A stretch of DNA of 64,000 nucleotides from Phlebopus portentosus. Lineage: Eukaryota; Basidiomycota; Agaricomycetes; Boletales; Boletinellaceae. A program made the position numbers and the translations under genes. How positions within the stretch are numbered: position 1 is the first letter of the stretch; every line of letters begins with the position of its first letter. Under the pieces are notes generated by a model. That model searched no databases, had not been told where the DNA came from, and was given only the letters and a program-made list of their open reading frames with translations. Shown piece after piece: positions 36,352-48,423 of this stretch. Location of the stretch: positions 1,116,001-1,180,000 of the forward strand of contig JAYXKI010000009.1 of NCBI GenBank assembly GCA_037892935.1, read 5' to 3'.

Positions 36352-39300
36352 TCAGTTACTTGCCCCTCCATCCCAGCTCATCCGTTTATGCTTGCCATCA
36401 AACGTCGATGACAGAAACAAATCCTTTGGTGCGACACCCAGACTTGTCTGGCTCTGAACGCGCGAATGCAGAGCTGAACCAGCTGCTCTCCCAATCGTAT
36501 CTCCATTGAACAACGACAATGAAGACCCACTGTCCATCGAACCGCCCGTACTGGTAATTAAATTCCCATGACCATGTAGCATGCTTGAGCTCGACGATAG
36601 ACAATGCGAAGGCGATTGCGCGAGGTCCAACGCTAGCCCGTTCCGCAGCTCATCGGTATGCGAATCGATGATATCGTGGTTTGTGAATTCCGAAGATGAA
36701 GAAGGTGCCTGCAGGTCAAGGAAGATCAAGTCGGACAGGTCGAGGGACTTGAACGAGTCGTTAATGAGCGAGGCGCTGAAGAATGACGATGCGGAAGCGC
36801 TCATGGGATTAGACGGCGATTGAGATTGAATTGTATTATTACTGTTCAGAGACGATGACGACCCTGTTGCTTCGTGAGAAAGCGGAGGTATGTCGAAGAG
36901 CGACAGCGACCGTGTTGGTGCAGGATGGGGGGTCGCATGACCTGGTGGTGGAGGCGGTCGAGAAACTACGCGCTCAAACGGCGGCACAGACATCGACCTA
37001 TTATGTACCGAGTACGAGTTGCTTTGATTTTGGAGCTCTCTCGAAGAGCGTCCAGAGAGTGCAGGCGTTGCCGGAGGCGTAACGTTAGACTCCTGCTCCA
37101 TTTCCTGTACGTCCGAGCTCAAGCCTGCAATCTCCTCCGTTGTCTGCGGCGGGAGATGAATAAGTGAGCTCAGGTCCACGTCGAATCCGAGAGAACCGTT
37201 GGTTGCTTCCTCCTTGACATTAGAGCTAGAAGACTCCGTAGTGGTTAGCGCAGTGATCATTGGTTCATCATCATTAAGATTGATCGCTGCAAGCTCGTCA
37301 ATCCCAGGTAAACTTGGCGTATGCAGCTGCATCGGATTAATTCCCGCTGCCTGCTCATGCTGCATTCCGCTCAGGCCTAGCCCACTAAAGGAATTCATAG
37401 TAGGCGCCGCAGGCTGATGTGTGCGTGCACCGAAGATAAGATCTCCAGCGTAGTTCGAATGATGGGTAAATCCACGCATGCTCTGCGTAGGGAATAGTTC
37501 TGGATCGGAGAACGTAGAGTACGCATCGCTCGCACCGACCTCGGACGCGAAATCATGTGCGAACGAGTTCTGGAAGAGATCGTAGCGATCCATGATCCCA
37601 TGTGACAACTGACTGAACGAGAATGGCGAAGATGGAGGCGGAGAAGGTCCTTCCACGTATGATGAATTGCTGCTGTTTGATGTGGCAGATGGCTCCATCC
37701 GCGGGTTCGCAGAGAGCCAGTCTGACGTTCCCCACGCAGACTTGCCAATCATATTCATGCCTTCCCTTCGTCCAATGGTGGCAGTGTCCATGAAATAGTC
37801 ATTAATGGAGAGGTGAGATGAAGTAGGAGACGCGGTAGTCGTCGTAGCAGCAGATGACCAACTGTCCATCTGCTGAGGACTCCGTGGACCGGAGGACCAA
37901 ATTGACTGATCAGTTGCTGCATCAGAAAGAACTTGTGACGAGTCTGGCAAGAAGTCCGGGAAAGCCAAGTCATCCGTCTGGTCGATGGTAAGCATTGTCA
38001 CCTCGCTGAGCATAGCCTCAGGCGGAGAAAATGAGGCCACCTCAGGCTGCGGGGTCACTTCTTTTATTTCCATTAGCGACCGAGTTGACCTCTTGATCTC
38101 TGAGTCATCCTCCTCCTCATCAGAACTGTCTTCGTCCTCAGACACAGCCGCGCTCTGCGGTACGCTAAAAGAATGACCAGACGTCGTTCGTGACCTCCTT
38201 CGGCGCGTCTTGGTTCCCATCCGTGATGGAAGAAACTGATCATCTGCAGTAGCGCGAGGCGCCGAAACAGATGCATCGCCCCGTTTCTTCCTCGGTGTAC
38301 TTCTCGGCTTATATCCGGCCGCTTGGTACAACTGAGGGAAAGCATTCCTGAACCTGTCTCGCAAGTCAGTAGAGCGACGCTTCTGCTGCTGGAAAATGGG
38401 GTCTTTGACGATCGTAGACCAGACGGTTCCGTATTTCTCGTAACCCGCCTTTAGCGCCTGATCTTCTTCTGGAGTAAATGGGCGGCGCTTCTTGCTCCTA
38501 GTTTTCTCGAAGAGGCACGAGCCATCAGGTAATGTGGAGCGGACCTTTGATGAAAGATGTGTCTTTGCGTTAGGATAGTGAAGCTTATATGCATCAGGGA
38601 AGAATGTTCGGAATCTAAAAATGAAAAGACTGAGTAAAACAAACTCGCCGCGAGAAAGAACGGAAGGCAGCGTACCTGTCTTTGAGATCGACAGGTGAGC
38701 GATTGTCAAATTTGAGACTCGGGTCATTGAGGATCGCCTTCCAATTGCCGACTCCCCACTAAAGTATATGCGCGCTGAGTCAATGACAGGCGAAGCGAAA
38801 AGAAGCGACGAAGAATAACGTACGATATTGCAACCAGTCACAAGCATCTGAGTCTCCTCCTCACTCCATTTCTTGCGCTGCCGCTTCTCCGGCACAGCAC
38901 CATGTGGTTTATCCGTAGTGTTGAACTCCTCCCCAGCATCAGTAACACCGTTCGGACTCGTTTTGCGCATTTTGCCTTTCTTGTCTTTGTCCCTATCTTT
39001 GTCTTGTGGTTTATCTTTGTCCTGTGAAGTCGATTCAGATGAAGTGGCGAATGGCGAGCCAGACGACGCGCCGTGCGCGTCGATGGTCGTGTCGTCTCTA
39101 AAGCTCCAGGTAGAGAAAAGTCGGGGTGAGTTAGGAAGCGCAAGAGAGACGCGTCGCTGTTTCAAAGTAGCAGCAGTAGCTGCTTGAGAACCCATCGCCG
39201 AAGTACCCGTCGTCATATTACCCGCATTCGCATTCGCGGACATTGCTGCCGTGGCTGCCTGAGTTGCCGCGGCTGCAGTAGTAATAGACGGAGGATACGG

Positions 39301-39408
39301 TGTGGCAAAAGAGAAAGCCGAAGTGGACGGCGCAGCTGTGCTCATCGATTGTGTAGGAGGAGGTGCTGAAGGTGGAGGTTGTGCTTGTTGTGCTTGTTGC
39401 TGGGACAT
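36352..39408 (-). CDS. TAY1: Double-Myb telobox DNA-binding protein (Tay1/Teb1-like)
   Basis: Three exons, 39408-38824, 38758-38676 and 38614-36352, join in phase across 65- and 61-bp introns into 976 aa. Two Myb/SANT domains are present. The first (residues about 178-228) begins KKWSEEETQML, continues WGVGNWKAIL and ends in the telobox VDLKDRFRTFFPD; it becomes complete only after both introns are removed. The second (about 267-320) begins RPFTPEEDQALKAGYEKYG and ends STDLRDRFRNAFP, also telobox-like. Two telobox Mybs is the layout of Tay1 of Yarrowia and Ustilago and of Teb1 in fission yeast, which bind TTAGGG-type repeats at telomeres or promoters. The N-terminus is Gln/Ala/Pro-rich and the 600-residue C-terminus is Ser-rich and acidic, suggesting an activation region. 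It lies tandem to the SHPRH-like gene. Confidence 0.85.
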   Translation of the reverse strand: MSQQQAQQAQPPPSAPPPTQSMSTAAPSTSAFSFATPYPPSITTAAAATQAATAAMSANANAGNMTTGTSAMGSQAATAATLKQRRVSLALPNSPRLFSTWSFRDDTTIDAHGASSGSPFATSSESTSQDKDKPQDKDRDKDKKGKMRKTSPNGVTDAGEEFNTTDKPHGAVPEKRQRKKWSEEETQMLVTGCNIVRYSSSLLFASPVIDSARIYFSGESAIGRRSSMTRVSNLTIAHLSISKTGTLPSVLSRGEFVLLSLFIFRFRTFFPDAYKLHYPNAKTHLSSKVRSTLPDGSCLFEKTRSKKRRPFTPEEDQALKAGYEKYGTVWSTIVKDPIFQQQKRRSTDLRDRFRNAFPQLYQAAGYKPRSTPRKKRGDASVSAPRATADDQFLPSRMGTKTRRRRSRTTSGHSFSVPQSAAVSEDEDSSDEEEDDSEIKRSTRSLMEIKEVTPQPEVASFSPPEAMLSEVTMLTIDQTDDLAFPDFLPDSSQVLSDAATDQSIWSSGPRSPQQMDSWSSAATTTTASPTSSHLSINDYFMDTATIGRREGMNMIGKSAWGTSDWLSANPRMEPSATSNSSNSSYVEGPSPPPSSPFSFSQLSHGIMDRYDLFQNSFAHDFASEVGASDAYSTFSDPELFPTQSMRGFTHHSNYAGDLIFGARTHQPAAPTMNSFSGLGLSGMQHEQAAGINPMQLHTPSLPGIDELAAINLNDDEPMITALTTTESSSSNVKEEATNGSLGFDVDLSSLIHLPPQTTEEIAGLSSDVQEMEQESNVTPPATPALSGRSSRELQNQSNSYSVHNRSMSVPPFERVVSRPPPPPGHATPHPAPTRSLSLFDIPPLSHEATGSSSSLNSNNTIQSQSPSNPMSASASSFFSASLINDSFKSLDLSDLIFLDLQAPSSSSEFTNHDIIDSHTDELRNGLALDLAQSPSHCLSSSSSMLHGHGNLITSTGGSMDSGSSLSLFNGDTIGRAAGSALHSRVQSQTSLGVAPKDLFLSSTFDGKHKRMSWDGGASN

Positions 39409-40003
39409 GACGATGCTGATGGTGGGGCTGAAGGAATGAAAGAGATATATCGTCAGCGAGGAAATTTTTTACTCGTAATCGGATATGAAAAAGAGATGGC
39501 GCGCGGGGAAGGACAAAAAACAGATGGACACGAGCCAGCCTTGAGGCAGCCGTACCGACAGTGTGGCTGTAAAAAGAGCTCACCTGCCTCGCGTAAACAC
39601 GTTCGAGTGTTCAGTAAAATGCAGTTATTACTTGTTCTGCTGCCCTCTTTTTGTCTTGTTCGTGTATAACAGGCGCAGTCGACGGGTGTGTCGCTGATGG
39701 AAGTAGAAAGACAAGAAACAAAATGTGATAGTCCGCGAGTCACCAATCACAATGTCACAATCGTCGCATCCTAACCGTCAGGGTCCTATTCCCTTATTTG
39801 GCAACACCTCGGAACAACAACAAAAAATGGCCTTTTCTTTGTCTTTATCCTTGTTCCGCACAATTACAACATTATAATATACGTTAGTTCTACTGTCAGT
39901 GTTCGTCAGCATACCAGGTTCTCTATCTTTCTATCCGAGCCTAGACGGTCCGGCAATAGGCTGTTCATTCACATCTCTAGCACCATCCCCATCAAAATCA
40001 CCA
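39409..40003. other. Intergenic, promoter region of the TAY1-like gene
   Basis: 600 bp between two minus-strand genes. No gene was seen; a short plus-strand ORF here has no domain. Confidence 0.6.
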
Positions 40004-43000
40004 TCATTGATTGACCATGTCCATACCGTCTACATCCATATTCATCTCTTCCGGAAGCAGATACTCGACATCTTCAAACAAATGTGGGAACAAAATTGCC
40101 AGCATGTCATCCGCTCTGCACGCAGGAACAGGGTGATTCACGTTAGCAATAGCCGCCGGAAGCACAAGCGAAAAACGAATAGGAAGATTGTATGCATTTC
40201 CAGAACTCACTTGAATATGAAGTCACCCTTCTGGCCTGCCTTCTGCCTCCTATTATTCCTCACGGGAGAATCGATCTTGTCGTTTTGGTCCATTTCGAAA
40301 GACGTCACTTGCACAGTCCCCGTTGCATGGTCCTTCGTATACAATGATAGGCCACGCTTTGCAGCCAAGTCAAGAATGTTTCTCTCGACAGTATCTAAAC
40401 GAGACACGTCAGCTGAAATGAAGAGCGATATGAAAAGCAATAAAGACGTACTCTCGGCGTAATAACAATACACTACGTAATAGGTTTCAGTACACTTCAG
40501 GCTCGAGGCAGGTGCAGAAAGATATGAGCTCATGTCAAGAGATCTCAACTCACCTTCCGTGGGTCGCGTCTGTCCTAATCTGTCAATCCGAGCGATCGCT
40601 GCGGCAAAAGGCAGTGTCAGAGGCTTCGCGAAATGACTTTGGAGTGGGATCGCATAACGATGCGTACCTTGCAACTCAAAAGAATGCTGCACGACACTCT
40701 CCGTTAAGAAAACTCGAGAGGCGCACTATACAAGTCAAAACACACATAGATCAGGATAACGATGAGCCCACAAAATTTGGCTGACAGATCTGGGATATGA
40801 AAACACTACTCACCGTGACGTTAAGCCCGGCATTTTCGCGCTCTCTGTCGGGAATTGTCGGAAATTAAAACCATGAGTACGATACGGCAGAATCTGATAA
40901 AGGGAAAGTCCTACGTACCCATGAAGCAGTAAAACTCGGACGCGGTGATCCGTCTTGAACAGCTTCGCGGCATTTTGATTCCCTTGCTTCTGGTCGATTC
41001 GAAGACATGCAATCCCATTTTCCGTCAATGCCCGTTCAAGGACTTTACATACGGTCTCGTCAGCGACTTCTATCTTTATTAGATATAGACCAAACTTACT
41101 ATACAGCGAATCAGCCCATGCAGAGAAAACAATGCTCTTGCACCCCGGATCGACGTCATCGAGGTACAGCAAATGGCGCACTAGTGTCTCGATCTTCGTC
41201 CCGTAGCTACCGAAACAATCGATCTTCTTCAGTTCTTCAAATACTCCGGAGTCAATTGTGTTATATTCGATGACGCGTCTAGACTTCGGTGCATCCCCAG
41301 TGGTCCGTCTTTTCGGCGCCGGACTTTGTGCCGCGACTTCTTCTTGCTTTCCCTTCAAGGTGATACGCTGAAGTTGTTCGGGGTTGATGATGACGCTGAT
41401 AATGAACCTTCGTGAATCGCCTGTCAAAAATAGAAGCACCAATGATACGTACCGACATACTGGACAAGCTTTCCCCTCTTGTCGAGAGGACCAGGCCTTC
41501 AGGCATCCCTAGACACGTCATCATAAGCATCTCGCTCTCATAAGGTGAGTCATACGAAGTGCATACCTCACAATACACATGCGCACTACACCATGCGAAA
41601 AGCCAAGTTTAGCGGGAGAAGATCCAATCGGTGTATGAATGAAGAGATGATGAGCGCACCATTGTGTCATAAACCCTCTGACAAATTCACATCTGCACAA
41701 TATGCAAGTTCTGTCTTCTTCGTCCTGGTCCCCATTTTCAGCGAGATTTTTTAGGTACCTCCGCCTTGCCTGTTGCTTAATGATTTCCCTTTCGATACGC
41801 TCTTCATCCTCGTGTGTCTTATTTATGGCATCATCCACAGAGCCTTCCCATTCGACATCACGTACAGTATCCGAAAGTTCTTGCAGTTGGCGGAAGTACC
41901 TGTCGTGAGAACAGGTGAATTCTAGACCAGTAGAGGACCAAGAAGCTATAACTTACTGGACACGGTCGTTGAAGGCTTTGCGAAAAGGCGCCATGTCAGC
42001 TTCTAGCTTCTCATGCAATGTCGCTGTTCAATCAAAATCAGGCTCAGTCAGCTCGCCTTACCAAATGAAGATGTGACGAACTCTGCTCTTTAATCAGAGA
42101 TTTCAATTTGTTAATCCACTCCTTGGCGATGATCTTCTCGGGATCGTTCTCAGTGACGTAACTGGCTGCGACTCCCTGGAGATCAACGAAAATCGACTTG
42201 ATCGCTCTACCAGTTTGCCCCTCTCGGACAGCCTTACGCGCGGTCGAAAGTTCCTTATGTAGAACTTCATGCTCAGGTCCTAATTCATCCTTCTCGAGTC
42301 CTCCACCGTTTTCCACGACTTGTGCAGCTTGTTGCGCGCGTTGAGCGGCGACGGTATGCCGAATCTTGCGTTCCCTTGCATCATGAGCGGCAAGCGCTGT
42401 ACGTTCCGCTACAAGTGTTTCTCGTCGGTCCGCCAGCAAAGCCGAGTAGGCCTGCAAAAAAGTCTCAGCTTCTCCTTGAGTCTCGAGTGTCCTTGCGTAT
42501 TCCTCTCCATCCGCATCATCACCTTCGCTCGCGGAGAGGCTTTCCGTTAGCAACTTGACAATACGCGCACGCCATTGGACCAACAGTTCCATTTGCTCGT
42601 TCAGGATATCGATGATTCCATCAGCCTCGCGAAGCTGAGGCATGTATCAAGATGAATTCGCGAAGAACTGGAAAGATGAATTTGCTTACAAGATCTTCGC
42701 TCTTCTCTCCACCTTTTCCGCAATGATGCATTTTCATGCCTTCCTCCGCAATCGTCGTCTTTTCAGCAACAAGTCTTATTTGGGCAATTGACCGGTTTGC
42801 AGCTTGCTCAGTCGCTGGAAGAAGAGAAGTAAGTGACGACAAGTCTGGATACCTCCTTAGGACGCACTTTTCAGAAGCCGCTTTCGCAACTTCTCCGCCA
42901 TATCATAAGCTTCGGCTTCTTTTATTTTATAGGAATCTCCAAGAACATGATAGACGTCGCCTAGGCGGAAGTAAATTTGATGTAGAACGATATGCGCTTC

Positions 43001-46000
43001 ACGCAACCGCGCTTGAAGCGCATTCCTCCTGTGCCGATGCTCTACGCCCGCAGGGGTTTTTGGCAGATCATCTTCTGTAGGATCTTCGGAAGGCGCTACG
43101 CTATGCTCCCGATTCTTACCTCCTGTTTCTCCGGAAGAGGCTTCGCCTCCCGCTTGTTTGTTGGCCTGTTTGAGCAACTCTCCTTTCGTGTCATGGTCAG
43201 TGATGACGTTTATTATTTCCGCGCATACCGCATCCATGTCACGTCGCGCGTCGAGGAGAGTCTCGAGAGCTTGCCTGTGCCTCTGAGAGCTGTCACTGCG
43301 TTGAGTAAGCTCTGCGCGCTTGACGAGATTCTGTATCTGGTAACGGTTACAAGGCGACTTTTCAGTAGAACGAATGCGATGTGGTCTGATGCACTCACTC
43401 TTGACTTCTTTTCGTCCATCAGTTTCCTCCAATTTTGTTCCTTCATGTCCTGTCGGGTATTCAGACATCCGGAAACAATCGAAGGATCTCAGAGCATACC
43501 TCAAGTACCTCTCCTATGCTCTTCAAAGCGGTGCTGGCTTTAGCGAGACGGTCATTTTGCTTGGACAACTTGCCGACTTGCGGGTGGGTACAAATTCCAC
43601 GAAGTCTTCGCATCCAGTGACGCAGCAGGTTAACATCAAGTTGCCAGCCGGAGGAAGCAGCTACGCCCTCGGAGTCCAAGCCGAGCTCGTTCAGTGCTCG
43701 CTCCAGATTTTCGTCGTAAACCTAAGTCCAGATATTGTCAGAAGCGCGAGGCCTTGCCATTCATTGAAGTTAGCTCACGTGTTTTTCGACCTTTCCTAAC
43801 TCTATGGGAACAACAAATCTCCTTTGCTGAGGAATCGTGAGCTCGTCCTGAACCTTTGCCTTCATCGTCCTACATAGATGGTCAATGTAAAAAAAGCCAG
43901 CGAAGGGGAAATGACAGGGGACTCTAACCTAACCACAATTCTCTCAAACAAGTCCTTGAAGTACACGGCAAAACCTGGTTTCTGGAGCCTTGGCCACACT
44001 TTCGGAGACTCGATAACAGCACCGATGCGCAGAAACCTTGGGGAATAAATCGGTCAAATTTCAGAGAGATCTCAGACAATACTTACTTGATGACATGAAT
44101 AAGGTTATCGACACTCGCACGGGCAGGAGTACCAGATACGGCGAAGCTCGACAGACGTGGAATGAGTGACACCATCTCTCTAAGACACCAAGTCAAGTCA
44201 GCTCAATATAAATGCACACTTGCAAAGTTCGGCACACTCTGTCTTCCCACCTCCGACCATCTGGACTTCGTCCATGATGACTCTGTTCCACTCGACCATG
44301 ACAAGTGGTGACCGATCACGGTAAATTTCGACGTACTTGGCGACCTCTCGACGTGGCCTTTGCAGAGGAGCTCGGGCGACGCCCAAGTCTAACATCAAAT
44401 TAACTGCATGTTAAATCAGACAGCAATCGTAAGTGGCTTACCATGCTGCAGGTTATTGTAGGCTGAATAAAGAAGTCAATAAAGGTCCCTAAAATGATAC
44501 TATGCCGTACTCACTTGTGATGCAAATATCATACTCCTGGATGAAATCGCACCATGTCGTTTGCTTTGATGCTCTTTCGAGCTCCTTTTTCTCATCGGCG
44601 GTCAGATCAAGTTCGCCTATGTCGTCGTCATCCTCGAGATCGTCGTCTTCCGGCTGAATCTTTATCTTGTCCTGCCTACGGTTACGGGCCTCTCGGAGAA
44701 TCCTGTCTTTCGCTTCTTGCACAGTGATCGGGACCGGCACCTTTGTCCAACCTTCATACACGAACACCTTTAAAGAGGGAGCATGCAGTTTAAGTTCGTC
44801 AACCCATTGTTGGGCAAGCGCTGCTGGTGTCACAATCAGATTTGTCTGGACAAAATTGTCAGTAAACAGGCCAAGATATGAAAGAGGGTGTAAACTATGA
44901 CGTGCCTTGACTTCCTTAACATTTATGACTCCTACAGGATCCCACCTGCTGATCGAGGGATTTCGGCTGATGCCAGGATTTAAAAGGACAAGTGAAATGG
45001 TTTCCAGCGTCTTCCCCAGCCCAGGCTCTTCGGCCAGGATGCCGCCGAAGAAATCGTCAGAGGATGGTTCCTCGTTCAGCAACCGTCCGGTGATGCGGTT
45101 AAAATACCACTTCTTTCCATCACCAGGGCAGACTTCTTCCCAAAAGAAAGGACTCTGTGAAGAAGTAGAAAGGTCCTTAATGTGACCTTCAGGGATAATG
45201 TGTCTGCCTTCGCGCGAAAGTAGCCAGTTGACAGATCGGCGTTGGAAAGGAAGCAGTTTCGGAAGAAGCTCCTTGGGTTGAGCAGCTTCGTACGCTTCGT
45301 CCGACGGAAGAGCAGGCGCTGGATGCAAACAGGACAAGAAGAAGGGCATATCCGTGGTTCCGTTGTAGTCGCCTAGTATCGGACGACCTACACCGAACGC
45401 ATAAGTCAGAACACGCCTTTGGGCCTCTTCTACCTCTACGTCTTTCTTCCGATAAGTTGACAACGGTTCAAAAATGCCAGTCTCGAGTAGCGAAACCGTG
45501 ATTTCTATTCGGAGTAAAAATGGAACGGATCGACTTTCTTTGTTTAACAGTGATCGTTTTGGTACAACAATGTACAGTGGTCCAGACAGTCTTGCGCGCT
45601 TGTTCTGCTGCATCCTGTATGCTGACGCGAGGATATCTCGAAGAGCGGGTATATTGAAGTCATGATCGGCATCCTTGATATCGTCAATAAGAGAGGGAAG
45701 GACAACAAGGCTCGAAAGGGGCAGAGAGTTCAATCGTCTACTTTCAAGCGGGTCGTCCTTGCATAAGTGCACGGCCCTGGCATGCGCATGAGGGTACAGA
45801 ATCCCCAAGTCGAGAGTCACCTCGTCTTGCTCTTCCTTTTGCTCGTCGCACTTGCCAGCGATGACATTCAGAAAGTCGCGAAATGCTGATACCGGTAGTT
45901 GAGGTGCCGCCGGCAATTGGTCATCAACAGCAAAATCTATTTCAAATGTGTGACGAATGATTGGAATAGCGGATTCTTCGTGGGCATCTCGGTCTGCGGA

Positions 46001-46300
46001 CGGAGCTTCCAGCTTCATACGCTTCGTAGGTCTTGCCCGGGGCACCGAAGCCGCTTTTCCTCTCCCCTTCTTCCTTTTTCTTGAGCCACCCGACTTTTCC
46101 TCGACCTCTTCATCTGAAAGTAGCTCTTCGCTGATAGATCCCAAAGAAAGACATTCAGCAAGGCGAACGAAATCAACACCATCGCAAGAAGGAAGCAGAT
46201 AACCCGTCGCTGGATTGCGGGAGAGCCTGACTTCAAAGGTGTGTTTCGACCATGATCCGCGCATGATCGTAGTTCGAAGGCAAAGAAGACGCGCTATCAT
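40004..46300 (-). CDS. SHPRH/Irc20-type SNF2 helicase with RING ubiquitin-ligase domain
   Basis: Many exons. Exon 1 is 46300-44515 and the last joins 40207-40260 to a C-terminal exon ending at 40004. Order of parts: N-terminal region with a nuclear-type basic stretch (SRKRKKGRGK, about residues 73-82); SNF2 ATPase with Walker A (ILAEEPGLGKTLET, about 418-432), TNLIVTPAALAQQW, and motif II written DEVQ (VEWNRVIMDEVQMVGGGK, near 44260); then SSFAVSGTPAR. A long helical insert follows (43.5-42.0 kb). A C3HC4 RING is split over three exons (CILCRCEF at 41.7 kb, CAHVYCE near 41.6 kb, CLKAW...ACPVC near 41.5 kb). Last is helicase C (SIVFSAWADSLY; ARIDRLGQTRPTE). A RING inserted between the two helicase lobes with a DEVQ box is the SHPRH/Irc20 arrangement. 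These are nuclear ATPase-E3 ligases linked to PCNA polyubiquitination and recombination control. No frame breaks were seen in the junctions checked. Confidence 0.88.
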
Positions 46301-46482
46301 TTCAGGACACGCGCATTAGTAAGCAGAACAGTTCTCATCACGTTATCCATCGTAAGAAGTAAGTCTTACGTAAGTAATCCTTTTTTTCAAATTTCTTTTG
46401 GCCATTATGATTATCCAAGTTATTCACTCTGTTTCGAGTCAGTGAGAACGTCACAATGTTCCGACATCGAACGCTATTGGTA

Positions 46483-48215
46483 CTACGCAAGAATGTCCCA
46501 TCGGCGAGGAAATACGTTCTTCAGGCAAATAAGCTCTACATTCTTATCCACGCAAATCCGCTGAAGTTTCTCTGGGACACCATCCTGGATTTCACCAGCA
46601 TGTTGATTCATATGGTTCATAAAGCCATCTATATCCCACCTGGTGAGGTTTTCCTCGGAAATCTCTGGTGATCCGGTGATCACAAACTTCCGAAGGTTCG
46701 GGAGGCTCGACGTAACTTTTTCTATATCCTGTAGAAATTTCAGAGGCGCCGCGGGTCTAAGATCCTCCACAAAATCTGCCCAAGCACCAAGGAAATTCCA
46801 GACATGTCGAGTTTGCGAAGACATATCCGGAGCAGCTGCGCGGGTCGGTGTAAAATGCCGTCGTATAGCCCCATCAAGGTAATGAGTCGTCAATCGCTCC
46901 AGTGAGGTGGGAAGACGCATGAACTCGAAGTTTAGGACATTCTGAAGTGTAGGAGCATCCACAGCGCTGAACTCGCCGACGTCTGTTTCCATGATAAACA
47001 GATCAAGTGTGGCTAGGACGCCGTTGCTTCGGAGTAAATTGAAGTAGGGAGGAGGCCAGCCCATGCTTTCGTACAAGATATGACGTTGGCCATTTAAAAT
47101 GCCCAGACGGAGATTGCGCGTCTCTTTCAGGCTATCTTCTAAACACTCCCGTATTTCCCGTGGCCAGAATGAACCACCACTGTCCCGGAGAACGAGTGAA
47201 AGAAACTGCAAGGCGAAATTTCCTCTTGGCTTAACAAGCCAAGGGAATAGCGGACCTATAGCAAAAATAGATGTATCGATTTCGATGTTCTTCAAGCTTG
47301 AAGGAGGATGCTGCTCAAGATCTGAAGGACTTCCATCTTGGTCACTACAGTGTCGCAGGGAAAGGAATTTGAGCAAACGCATTTTCGGAAGGTGCAAGCA
47401 TAGGTCATGCATCTCAATGGAGGGTGAATGAAGTCGTGTCTCCTTTCCTGCCACTTCGAGGTCCTTGAGCCACAGATCTTCCAGACGTGATAACCGACCT
47501 GCTATGATCTCGAGACAAGTATCGATTCTGAATGGAGCGTGGACGAGGAAGGTATTAAATGATAGGGACTTGAGATTCGGAGTTCGCTTTAGGAGCTCCT
47601 CCAATAATGAGATGTCGCTCTGTGTGACGCCACAAATCCTATCATTTATCGACCAGTACAAAATCATTTCCGAAACCCACGGTCCACAGAATGGGCTGAG
47701 GAGAAAATGCTTCATGCGTACGAAGGGAACCACGGCTCTCTGGCGCAAGGCGCTCTGAGCAGGAGATGTCCAGGATCGATGGACTAAGCTCATATTGCGT
47801 AGATCGCGACCATTAAACGCGAATGCACAATTCCATCGAGGTTCCATTGCCGCTACGCCGAGGGGAACTCGATCTCGCCATAGCTGATCTGATACTAGGT
47901 TGAGGATGTCATGAGGAAAGTTTCTGGCTGTTTTTTTGCCTCCGATCTCTTCAGGAGTACGGAGGGCTGAGCGCTCGAGAGAAATGTTTCTTCGAGCCTG
48001 TGAGACGTAATCAAAAATGTTCCAGATGCTCGTGAATGTGACCTCTCAAGGGTCAAAGTCTTCGTGGGCTATGTGCAGGTAGCTGTTCTGCAAGTCGACG
48101 GTGCAAATGTCTTCATCCTCAATATATGTTCGTGCAAGAATTGCATCAGAGAGTGTGTCGAACCGTATCGACGGGCTAAAGACGTGCAAGAAAGTGGTAA
48201 AATTGTCGGCCATCG
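46483..48215 (-). CDS. F-box/LRR protein
   Basis: The frame is open from 46483 to beyond 47847. The ATG at 47847 is not the true start, because an F-box lies upstream of it in the same frame (FPHDILNLVSDQLW, about 47875-47920, then LRNMSLVHRSW). Leucine-rich segments follow (TPNLKSLSF, LSRLEDLWLKDLEV, MRLLKFLSLRHC, SSLKNIEIDTSI, LQFLSLVLRD, LPNLRKFVITG). A likely first exon starts at 48215 (MADNFTTFLHVF...ARTYIEDEDICT), but an in-frame TGA lies before the F-box. A weak GTCGAC donor to a CTCACAG acceptor near 48000 would remove it in phase; otherwise this is a nonsense change. It probably acts as an SCF substrate receptor of unknown target. It is divergent from LHS1, sharing about 210 bp of promoter. 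Confidence 0.72.
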
Positions 48216-48423
48216 CGGAAGGCAGCGGTCATTGACTTGCTCAAATCACCACGATTCGAATTTCGGTCAATATCGATGCACGTGACATGAATTGACACGT
48301 ACCCATTTCTCATTTTCTGGCGGACGCGCTCTGCCACGTCGACCGACAGGCTACATAGACACGTACAGCAACCGTTGGCCGGTTCAAAAAACACTCTCAT
48401 GCCCGCGCTTTAGAGTCTCAACC

